A DNA stretch of 52,088 bases from Priapulus caudatus (lineage: Eukaryota > Priapulida > Priapulimorpha > Priapulimorphida > Priapulidae), in contig NW_014578211.1 in NCBI RefSeq assembly GCF_000485595.1, positions 108,011 to 160,098 of the forward strand. Direction: 5' to 3'. Below the pieces are notes generated by a model that searched no databases, had not been told where the DNA came from, and saw only the letters and a list, made by a program, of their open reading frames with translations. The translations under genes were made by a program, and so were the position numbers. This document shows positions 14,201-26,200 of the stretch, in pieces; positions within the stretch are counted from its first letter, which is position 1, and every line of letters starts with the position of its first letter.

Positions 14201-17200
14201 GTAACTCGAGCGTAGTACGAACTTAATGGTCGTATCGCAAGCGTGGCGGGTGCGTGAAAATTGTCGCCCCGTTCTCAGCACGATGTCAATACGTTTCCAT
14301 CACGCTTTTACTACGTCCATGGAGATGTCTCTGCGACCTGACCACGCTCTCGCTATGACCATGGTGCGTCTCTAGCAAGCTCGACTCGTTCGTACTACGA
14401 TTGTACTACGCCCAACACGCTCAGACTACGCCGTTGTGGCGTTCGCATTACGTGTTAGTTACGCTCAGATCACGTCCTGCAAACTTGGGGTATAATTTGG
14501 GGTGCTACCCTGGCCACCCCACCAATTCAGTGTCCACTATGGATGAGGCAACACTACTCCATGCCATGTTTCTCGTAGAAGGACAACTCGAACTACTTGA
14601 TTGCCAAGCCCTCATCATGCTGAGGAGGACGAGGAGGAGAAATAGAAGACAACAACGATCTTGCTGGCTCTCCCCTTGTCTTTTGGCGGCATAGTTGTGT
14701 CCGTAGAAAATAATCTTGATGTTAATCTTGATTTAAGTCGATAATGTTGATCTTAATTATCTTGATGTTTATCTTGACAGCACGGCAGAATGAATGATGA
14801 TGTATAGAACGCGACGCGGTATTTATATGATCGTTGCCAGCGCAGTCGGCGCGTGATTGGCGCGCAGTTGAGGCGCGGTGAGCGTTGCTAAGGCGCAGTG
14901 CAAGCGTCGTTCGAATGCAACATGATCTGATTGGTCGCAATAAAGACGCAGTCCGCGCGGTGCAAGCGTGATGTGGGCGTGGTGTTGAGCGTGGTGAAAG
15001 CTTGTTGAGCGCAATGACATCGGGGTAAAGACGCACTTAGATCGTAGTATGGACGTAATTACATCGTAGTATCGGCGCTGGGCCCGGCTGGGGCCCAATT
15101 GGCCACACTCTCAACCACGCTCACCATGCTCGGGCCAATTTTTGGAGGACGGGGCGATCGTGATGAGCGTAGCTCTGGTGTGATTGGGCCTTAAGGAGAT
15201 GTGATGTGTGTAAGATATTAAAGGTTATACAGTTTACTACACAAGTTCTGGATTTGGATCTACTTCATCATTTCTACATGAACGCTCATCCCTGTTTACA
15301 TTTTGGTGCCGTGACAGTCCAAAACTTGGGTATCCCAGGGTCTCCAACCATTCCGCATTCTGCGGAATCATTACGATTTCTAGGCTTAATTTCCGCACTC
15401 CGCAGCGGCAAGGTTATATTCCTCATTTCAGTTGCACTGATTGTTCGCATTGTTCGCTTGGACACATTGTTTTTTTTTCAGCCGGTGCCTGGCACTGGCC
15501 CCGAGTTTATTAATAGCCGTGACTGCGCGAGTCGTTTCATGGAAATGCACGCTCTGCCATTAGTTTTGCGCCCACCCTACCATCGCTCAGTGTTATAATG
15601 TGTTTCTATGCATTTTGTATCTGGCATGTCTACGGTAAATGGAACAGCCTAGTCAGACAGGCGCTGTCTGCAAGGTGTCGCGTAGTTTGTCTGCTAATCA
15701 GATTAACACGTGGGGAGAATGGCGTCCAATTGCCATTGCCATCTAAAAAACCCGACTTTTACAGAAATTCAGGAACGAATATACACAGATGTGGCCTGTA
15801 CTTGTGAAGTCAAAACTCAGTGTTATAATCATGGCTATTGCATGGCTCTAGGGGTTTTGATATTTAAAATAAATTATGCAAAATATATAGCATATTATAT
15901 AGACACGCAGATAACAAACAGTCTGTGGTGTCACACTCGTCTGGTTCGTTTTACAAGATTTCATTGACAATATCTTTAATGCAAAATTCCTGCTATAAAC
16001 ATATTATGATTCAGTGAAAAAAATACACGGGGGCGGCGGGCGAAATCGCCCCCGAAGTTCCAAAAAGAGCCCCCGAAAATGTTATTACGGGGGCGACAGT
16101 TACAATCGAAATCGCCCCCGAAATTGCCTGCCTCGAAGTCGAGGCATTATCACTGGTCACACCAGCCGCAGCTGCAAAAACTGCTGCAAAACCCCCAATG
16201 CCTGTCTCGGTTATGCAGTTGCAATAGCGATTATGTACGCTTGACCTGCCAGCCAACCGTTCGCGATCGCAATCGCAGCATTCCCGCATATATATGCATG
16301 CACGCAGTGTTTCCTCTGCATTGACGCGAGCTAGGCGGCCGCCTCGCTCAAATTCTCAGCCGCCACGCAGAAATTTATCCAAAACACCGCCTCGCTGGCG
16401 AAAATCACTGTTTTTCCATCAATAAACTACACTTTATTGAACTAATATCGAAATAAAGCTCCACACGTAAAATACAACGCCGCTACTCACAATACTGTCA
16501 ACACGCACACAAAATACACGCTAGTCACAACACAGGCTAACCATACAAACACGTCTACTCGACGAAGTACAAGTGGTTACTCTCCGCAGTGCCGCGGAGG
16601 ATATTGTTTTCGTGGCACGTACGTAGGAACGCAGAGCTGCGTGTGTTATGATATCGATTTATTCCACTGCGCGCTACAATGCACTGGACCAATGACGAAT
16701 GCTAACCGTTCCACGAACACAAATAGAAACTAAAACAGAAACGACACGCATTCGCTTGCAGAAGACTCGAATATTATCATATTTTTACGCGTAAAGTTCT
16801 CTCGCATACGAGACCCAAACTACGACTTGGCCGGGCGGTATCCCGATATCCGCGGCATAGTAGATTCTTGTGTTGGATACCAGAATGTGATCGTGTATAC
16901 ATTGTATATCAAGCGAACCAGACAATGCGTCTAGACAATACGTCTGCAGTGTACTGTGGAGGCGTATCTAATATCAGGAGTCTATCAATATATTGAATTG
17001 ATAGACTCCTGGTAATATGAACGCGAGCGATGAGAATTTTGAAGGCAAACACGGAACATTTGGCAATTTTATGACGTGGGGTGAATTTTATTATACAATC
17101 TGCTGCCTCAGATTTTGGATACCAACATTGTTGAAATTACTATCCAAAAAATGGGATACCAGATCTCTGGGGGGGGGGGATACCAGATTTCTCAATACCT

Positions 17201-20200
17201 GGTACATCCCGAATGGATACCATAATAAAAATCTAATTTCGACCCCTGATTACGTGTACGCATACATCGCATCACACCATATTGCAGCGGTCACGCGCAT
17301 TGTATTGTAACTATTGTTCGCGTATTGTTCTAGGCTAGCTATCGCGGCTCACACGTACACGTAGTCACGTACACACACACTGTATCTACACAAATACATG
17401 CACACATACCGTACGTACGTATGCGTACACTACACGCAGAGTACGCAAGCTAGCTATCTAGCTAATCACAACAACGTTACAACATGGATCGTTTTTTGAA
17501 TCTAGCTGGCAGCTCAAATGTACCAGATAACATCAAGGACGCTGTCAGTCCAACGCAGTCGGGCCCCCCTCCAAATAAAAAGAAGAAGCCAGTTTCAAAG
17601 GAAGCAACCGTGAAATCTTGGGAGATTGACTGGCTCCAAACCTCCCGTGATGGCAAAGGCACTCTGCAGATTTACTGCATCGCCTGTCAGACATACGTCC
17701 CTAAGTACTCCCGCAACAACAGGGGGTATGTTTCTAATGACCCGTTCATCACTGGGACTGGGAATACCAAGAAATTCTCTGCTGTTAGACACGGTGAGAG
17801 TCAGGGACACAAGGCAGCATATGGTAAGTAAAAATATATAATATATATATATTATATAATAAATATAGATCAACATACAATATCTTGACCATCAGACCAT
17901 GATTTGTCAAATTTTTAACCTCAATACAGCCTCTTACTTGCTTCAATACCAAAATAAATAAATAAAAATGAAAATCTAGAAGCATTGTCTTCACCACTTC
18001 TCAGCCATGACCACAGATTGCACACAATCATTTTTAAGCAACACTTTTCTAGGTGTCAGGGGATTTTTTTTCTTGCAGATTCATGGAAAAATGACACCCT
18101 GACAAAAGAACCCATCGTCCAGGCTGTGACAAGGATGGATGAGCAAGCATACCAGAAGATGGTGAAGCTGTTTGACATCTGTTACCATCTTGCCAAGCAT
18201 GAGCTTCCATTCACCTACTTCCCCTCGCTGGCAAACCTGGAGAAGCGACATGGTGTGGACCTGGGTTATATTTACTTGAATCCAGTCCAGGCCCATACCT
18301 TTACAGAGTATTTAGCCGAGGACATCCGTGTTGATGTGGACAAAGCAGTTAGGGGTGCACGCTACATCAGCATCCTTATAGATGGAAGCACAGACAGGAG
18401 CACGTTGGACAAAGAACTGATGTACGTGAAGTACCTCGAGGATGGTATTCCTCGTACGCGCTACTTTGGGTGAGTTATAAGCAAATTTCCTTCATTTTCA
18501 TGCTCAAAAATATGACATGTTCATTCTTGTAAAATTTATGCATTTTATGAGCATATAGTCTTCTACTTATTAGTTTAAGAATAATGGGAGCACTCAAAGG
18601 GTTAATAAAGTTCTGAACTTCAAGTCAAGGTTGAGATCATATTTTTACTTACATTACAATTGCAAATTATATTCCGGAAAACAAAAGTTACAAATATACC
18701 GATGTATGGCATCTCTCCTTCAATATCAACCATGGAATGTCATGCAGTCTGTTTTATTTGAGAAGTTATTTGTAAATGAATATTATTCTGTTTACTTAAT
18801 CAATTGCATTTCAAATTATTTACTTTTGAAATATTCCCATTATTTGCATTCCTTAAAATAGAACCCATGAACCTTTTCATATTTCCCTTGTAATTTTCTT
18901 GTGTTTACATTAGATTTCAATATTCAGGCTTTCATTTTTAAGGGGCGCGCTCGCGCTCCACCGCGCACCATAAATTGTGCCATGGTGCGTGCATCATTGC
19001 GCCTCATAAAAGTGGTTGAAATCGCGAACCAAAAGTCTGTGTAATATGTTGAAATAGCGCTCCATTTTACAGGGATGAGAATCTTGCGCGGAAATCCGCG
19101 GATTTCACAGTCCCAGGGTCGATTTTGTAAAACGTCTAAATCCGTTGAGAGAAAATTTTAGGGGGGTTAGAATGTACAAATTTTCATTTTACAGTCCAAC
19201 AGCCTACTAACAGTACCTTCATTTAATAACATTGTAATATAGTTTGCTTTACAATTATAGGAACAAGCGCTTAGTTCACTGTTTGAGATTGTCAGACGTT
19301 GGCCAGTGTGGCGCGGTTTATTTGACGCTGCAAGTGTGTTGTGTGTGTTGTATGCCGCCGTGCTACGCAGGCCGTATATATAGTACGCCGATCGATCGAT
19401 CGTGTACATCAAAAGCCACCGCGTCACGCATGGCCTTGAGGCTAGTTTTCCCTGTCCATAGAGTTGTCAATGTTGAAATGGATCGCGAGCCCTGACTGGA
19501 TTATCTATTCTAGCCCAACTCTAGTTTCTAGTAGCCAATGAGAAGGCAGCTTTCATACACTTTTCGTCGTAGATCTTAAAACAATGGCAGACTCTTTAAG
19601 GGTGTGATTTTTAGTGGAGTCTCTTCATCATGCCTCTTTAAGGTGTGATTATGGACGTCGGAAAAGTCCCCTATGGTGTTTTTAGGGGAGTCCATTAGTA
19701 GTCCTGTACTTTTCAAATCTGAAAGCCTGAATATTGATTAATTATTTTTTTGAACACTTTCTTTCACTTAAAGGAACAGTAGCCTCTAGATTCTAGGGAT
19801 ATTTCACTAATTTAGGGTTGTAATTGCGCTACCTAAAAAGTTTCATGTTCAATCACTATTAGAAATTATTTTAAAAATGTTTTAAAACTAACGACTACAG
19901 TTTGATTAGAACGACGCGTGTGCGCCACTGCAGAGCGGAGATCTGAAGAAGTTGCGCAAATACCACTTTCCAGCCAAGGCTACGGACCCGTGAGGGTATT
20001 TCTTATTTATTCATTTTTAAAAGCAAAAGGATTGTAAATATCTTATAAACGAACATAATAGTATTTTAGTTATATAATATGGATTAAATGCCCTAAAATG
20101 AATAATCGTTCGTTAAATAGCATTAGGTATATCAATTATAAATTGCACTTTTGTGATTAGCCCTCGGTCATTTACCTGCAAAATAAATAATGCAAATACC

Positions 20201-23200
20201 GCATACTTTTTTACGAGTGGCAGCACGGTCCTGCGGGTGATCATGGCGCCGTTCAATATTTCGTAGCGTTGAATTGTGGCTAAATAATTATTTAAGTATC
20301 TGGGGCGGACTTCATGCAACGTTGCGTAAGTGTACTTTGCGACACTCGAGTTTCTACAGAAGTAACGTACGCGTGAATAAGCTCGTAGGTGCATCATCAA
20401 CCGCAGCGGTAGCGCCTGCGTACGCAAAATGTTGATGAATTCCAGTGTAAATACCGCTAGCGCCATTCGGTGGCTGCTGGGCTGTGAGCGTGCCTAGCAT
20501 AAACCAATCTACATGCTGTGGGCGGTCACATACAGATAGGAACCAAACTGACGCATCTCTTTGCATTTAAACATATGGCTTCGTCTAGCTCTGTCTACAT
20601 AGTGCTGGGGGATGTGATAATGATTCCACATTTTCGTTTGTATGCTTGCGTTCCGAACACTCATGCGAGCAGCGAACACGATACACCGTGCGGGCCGTAG
20701 CCGGTGTGTAGCGTACACCCGTGCGTGCGTCGTGTGTGCGGCTGGCACGTGTGCCGTAACACGTGCGTCTGTGCGTGTCACGTTGTGGGTGTGCACGTAC
20801 ACAGTGCGTGTTGTGCATCGTTTTAAAAAACACGTTTTTGCGCGTTGTGCAGTGTAGCACGGCTACACGTGCGGCGCGCGCGTCGTACGTACAACGTGTG
20901 CGTGCGGGTGGCGTGCGTGTGTCACGTGCTCGCGTGTGTGTGCACTTACACGTACGTGCGTGACATGCCACGTAGCAGCGTGCGTCCCCCGCGTGCGTGC
21001 GTGTGGTACGTACACCGGGCGTGCGTGCGTCGTCCGTAACGTGCGTCGCGTGATTGTGCATGTTGCGTGCGTCGCGCGATATGCACGTACACCGTGCGTG
21101 CGTGCGTGTGATACGTACACGTGCGTGCGTGCCGTTCGGTGTGGGCGTGCGTGTGTAAGTACACGGCCACCGTGCGCTATGCGATAGCCCGTGTGCGCAC
21201 CGTACACGTTGCGAGCTGCGTGCGTGCCATCGGTGCACAGCTGTCGTGCCTGCGTAGTTGTGGTGGCACCTGTACACGTCATCGTGTGACACGTACACCG
21301 TGTGCGTGCGTATGACGCGCCGCCGTGTGTAACGTACACCGCGTGCGTGCGTGCGTGTGCACGTACACGGGTGCGTGGTGCTTACGTGCCACGTGTGCGT
21401 TCGTGGCGTGTAACACGTTACACGTGCGTCGCGTGTGCCACGTACACGTGCGTGGCGTGTGCAACGTAACAAGTGGCGTTGCGTCGTGCCACGTACACTG
21501 CGTCGCGTGTGCACGTACACGGCTTAACTACGAAATCCGCTTATAACAGAAAAACAATGCCCCGGCTATACAAAAGAAGCCGTCAAAGGCCCGCTGTCTG
21601 TGTAGCTTATAGTTTTTAGTTGAGTAGTCAATTTCCTATCAGATCGTTTCTCTGCGAATAAAATAATTTTCGCTTCAGTATGTCGCGGCGTACTGGCTGA
21701 AACACCTGCGGAAATTTCGCAGGTGCGTTTACCGCGACCACTCGTCAGCCTCTGCTGAAAGGTTACGACAACCGAGGGTTAACTGCTAAATTTTAGCGTG
21801 ACTGCCAATCGGCATCCCTAAACCACCGGCCCCTCGCGCTGTCGCGTACCCCGAAAATCCGTACGCAAATTGTCCTAAATTAGCTGTGCTTGATCGGATC
21901 GCAACTAAGCAACGTCGACTGCGTACACAAGATTTACGCAAAATATTTTGCGTACGCAGCTTGATGAATCTACCCTCTGGTGACAAATACATGTGGGTAT
22001 AGACGATTTGTTATACAGTAAGTACAGTTGTATGCAGTAAAATCCTAGAGGCTACTGTCCCTATTTCAGCTTCCAAGATACAACATTTCAACGTCACAAC
22101 ATTCCAGACTGGAAGGACAACTTGGTTGGAGTCTGCGCGGATGGTGCAAGCGTCAACTTTGGATGTAGAGGAGGTGTCATCTCCAAGCTGGCTGCTGAGA
22201 TGCCATGGCTTGTGGGAATTCACTGCATAGCCCACAGGCTAGAACTGGCCACAAAGGACGCATACAACGACAGCTTCTTCTCTAAAGAGGTGTGACATGC
22301 ATCCATTACTTTCTGACCATTAGAGCACAAGGATAGATTTGGTTTTAATGTTACAAGGTGTCTGTACTATTAACTACATAGATACCATGAATATACTTAT
22401 GTGTCGCAGTCCATCAGACAAGTTGGTGATATGAGAGATATTGTGGGAGATCATTTTTTAAATTTTTATTATTTATTGTTTGGAAGATAGTCATAAAATT
22501 AAATTGCTAAATATAATTGAAATCAAAGCACATGTAGATGTATCAACTTTTTTCTTTCTTAAAACAATGAAGACAGAAGGAAAGAAAATAAGTTTATGGA
22601 AAAGCATTCTAATAAAAATAGAATATAACTTCATATTAAGTAGTAAAAGTAAAGTTAATTTATTAAAGTTATAATTACGTGTATTTTTCATTTAGTAATA
22701 TCCAAATCTTTTTTTCTTTCTTTCAGATTGATGCCTTCTTGACTTTATATGCATCCTTTTATCGGAAGTCTCCAAAGCGAGTCCGTGAGCTGAGCAACAT
22801 GGCAGATTTACTAGAAGAGAAGATTCTTCGGCCAACCCGTGCTGATGGAACCTGCTGGGTGGATCACAGGAGGCGTGCTCTTCAAGCATTGGAGAGGAAC
22901 TATCCAACTGTTGTGGCTCACCTAAATGATCTAGGCAGTGAGCAGAGGTCACCGTCAGACATCAAAACGGATGACGCAGCAAAGGCCCGAGGGATGGTCA
23001 AGAAGATGACATCATACAAGTTTGTTCTTCACATGGCCCTCTACATGGATGTATTGGAAGAGCTGTCTCGTCTTTCGCTTTCATTCCAGAGAGATGACAT
23101 CTGTTTGGCTGAAGTCATTGAGCAAGTGGCAACTACAAAATCAGTTCTCAGTGAGATGGCAGACAGCTCTGATGGTACCAAACTTCAGGCCATGAAGAAA

Positions 23201-26200
23201 AACTGTAGTGAGGGCACTTACCGTGGCGTTGTATTAAGTGGCATCGAAGATGGAAGTGCCGAGTTTGCCGCTTCTCACAGGAATCACATACAACCTCTGA
23301 TAACCTGTATAGCGGAGAGGTTTGCCTCATTTACAGAGAATGAGGCACTGTCAGCTGTCTCTTCCCTGGATCCGAAGACATGGCCAGAGGACCTGAAGGA
23401 TTACGAGTTTAGTGACAAAGGTGTGAGGATCCTGCTGGACCATTTCAAAGATGTTCTCCTGGCACACGAATGTGACTCTGATCTGGCAATGGCTGAATGG
23501 GTGCGACTGAAGTAAATCATATACATCCTTGCGTTATGTCCGCAAACCCGGTAGGAACTGTCGACGGCACCAAAATGTAACGATGAAGATGACGTTACCC
23601 GCTTAAATGTAGATCTGTTGTAGCGATGAATAATGAAACTCCAAACTCCAAGCAGTAGTGTTCAGCAAATAGTATCTTGTTTCTCAAACCACATACGCTC
23701 GCACAGAGGCACGCAGACGCGTGCCTCGCGCACTCACGTCCGATCTCTCTCACCACCAAGAACCTTCTCCCTTATACCTTTCTAGATAACAAAGGACGTC
23801 GCGCGCGCCCGGACAACCGACATGTGCTGCCTACATGTACAACAACTCCCTCGCAACCCTTTCGCATCTCCATCATCCATACTACAACAAACACGCTACC
23901 GCCGACCAACACATTATGCAACCGCAGTCGCTACATTTCCAAACACTCAACTACTATTTGTGACATCTGCAACCCATACTTTACACTACTACAAACCTCG
24001 GATGACGTGGCAAAGCTTGTGGGGAACACTGTTCCTGAAGAGGGAAAACGAATTCCCCAATTTCTTCCATGTCATCGAGATTGTTCAGGTGATGCCTCTT
24101 GCAACCGCGAAAGTGGAGCGTGGGTTCTCTTTGATGAACCGGATCAAGACGGACTGGCGAGTCCGGCTCAACACCTTCACTTTAGATGATGTAATGATCA
24201 TCTCCCGAGAGGGCCCCTCCGAAGAGCAGTACTCTTCAAGCTCGGCTGTGACCAAGTGGCACAAAGCAGGGAAACACAGCAGACGGACACATGTTGAACC
24301 GTATGGCCAACGGCCAGCAGATTCTTTGGGGCTAGAGGAAGAAACAAAACTAAAATTGAGAACACTGATGAAAAATAATTACCAAAAAGGGTGAAGAAAT
24401 ATTTGTGGTTTTATTTTTGTGATTGGTCCCAGTGGGACCGTCCCATGTTATCATGATAAATTTAGTTTGTAGTCATCCACATGATCATTTTAGATTAATT
24501 CTAAATTCCTAATCATTAACTCAACCCATGCTAGAACTCCAGAGTACCTCTAATGTGTCCAGTCTAAACATGACATCTGTTGCCAAATAAATCTTATTGT
24601 AATGACAATAATGCATTTGCCAAAAAGTAGAGATTAGAGGAAAATGTGTACTTACAACAACATCTGTAAATCTTTCCACTCATTCGTGTGATGGTGTCAA
24701 ATTCCATGTCTGTCTCATTCAAATAAACACAAATTAAAATAGTGCTCTTGTGAATTCTTGCATTGCTAGTATGTGCTGTGCTGTGAGCCTGTGAAACGGT
24801 GTGATGCTGCACATGTTTGGTGTGATGCTGCATGCTGATGCCATGACCAGCTGGGTGAAGTACTGAAGTTGTCTGGTAAAAAGGTTTATTTCAAATTTTA
24901 TCCAGTTCTTTCAATAACTATACAATAAATACACAACATATTTGTGATTTGGCGATATGAACTAGGCAGAAACTATAAAAACAGGCTGCTAGGTAAAAAC
25001 TGCTATTCAACAACTTATCTTGTTTTTTTATTCAAGTGCAAAGAAAGTAGCCCCCGAAATTTGAAAAAGTAGCCCCGGAAATAGTAGCCCCCGAAGTGGG
25101 AAAAGTAGCCCCAGAAAATTGAAAAAGTAGCCCCCGAAATTTTTGGTCACTGTTATGATTTATACTATTATTATTATATTATTATTATTTATATATTAAT
25201 TCCTGTTGTTGGAAGCACTATGACAGCATAGTGCCCCCAACAACAGGCATTAATGTTTTTAGTGCATCACATGACTATGCAATCTACTTATACTCCCTAA
25301 TTTGCCGGTGCATTCGATGTAACAAAACGTTCGACACAAACACAACCGCCGTTCGAAACTCTTGCGTGGCGCCCAGACGCAGGAGATTCGTGACGTAAAC
25401 ACAATGCGTTATAATAACAATGCGTCGCGCAAGCAATAGTGCTCGCTCAGGCGGGCACTATTTGCTTCATAGTGCCTGCTGCGTTATCCAATAGAATTTC
25501 AACGATTTATCACGTGATGCACTAATATGATATAATGATTTATGCTAAGAAACATCAAAGTGGGTATAGCGCCATCTACCATCACAAATTGTGATTCATT
25601 TTTAGCTCACCTTGACATCGTCAAGCTGAGCTATTGCCATGGGTCGTCGACCGTCGTACGTCCGTCCGTCCGTCAACATTTGCTCATTTTTGTTATGTGA
25701 ATGAATAAGGGCTAGGGGTTTTGATATTTAAAAAAAAAATTATGCTAATTAGGTAGGGTTTGGCAATTATATAGCATATTATATAGACAAACAGTCTGTG
25801 GTGTCACACTCGTCTGGTTCGTTTTACAAGATTTTATTGACAATATCTTTAATGCAAAATTGGTATTTCCTCTACACCCTGCCGATAAAACGTCTATATT
25901 AGAGTAAAGTTTTTCAAAACATGTCGGAACGCAGCATAACCTATTTATTTCGAACGCCATCACTAAGAAACATCAAAGCGGGTATAGCGCCATCTACCGT
26001 CACAAATTGTGATTCATTTTGGTTTATAAATTATTATTGCGATATAAAGATGGCAACCGTGTGCTACCGCCTAGAAAAACTCATACGAAGTAAACACTTC
26101 CATGCAACCAATTAACCTTTGACAAAAGTTGTGTTATGGGCAGGGAAACACCATTGTCACGTGGTATATAGCAGCTACGTGGAATAAGCGTATCCTCTCA

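Larger units (their letters stand above)
16012..25152 (+). mobile_element. hAT-superfamily DNA transposon, 9.1 kb, with ZNF862-like transposase
   Basis: The element begins CAGTGAAAAA and ends TTTTGGTCACTG, imperfect TIRs of the hAT CAG...CTG type. It is flanked by an exact 8-bp target duplication, TTATGATT, at 16004-16011 and 25153-25160. Both ends carry clustered copies of a CCCCCGAA word (16028-16125 and 25049-25140), typical of hAT subterminal transposase-binding repeats. Inside lie the transposase exons (17484-24394). At 9141 bp it is longer than a usual hAT because later insertions sit inside it: a CAGTG-type fragment, an 821-bp TIR element, an ACGT-rich array and an LTR fragment. It lies in SMC2 sense orientation in the 15 kb intron. 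Superfamily is from transposase plus TSD length. Confidence 0.93.

Noticed and set aside
14401-14694. 97-codon open frame inside the TAA-flanked element, and a 104-codon frame on the - strand
   Set aside because: Not preserved in the other copy at 4951-6280 and without transposase motifs.
20585-21520. A 311-codon - strand open frame, rich in T, H, R and C
   Set aside because: It lies within the ACGT-rich simple array, with similar frames on both strands; composition is that of the repeat, with no domain.
23822-24001. N-terminal part of the 190-codon frame that includes the hAT dimerisation domain
   Set aside because: The first ~60 codons are LTR sequence read through by chance; only the part after about 24002 is transposase-like.
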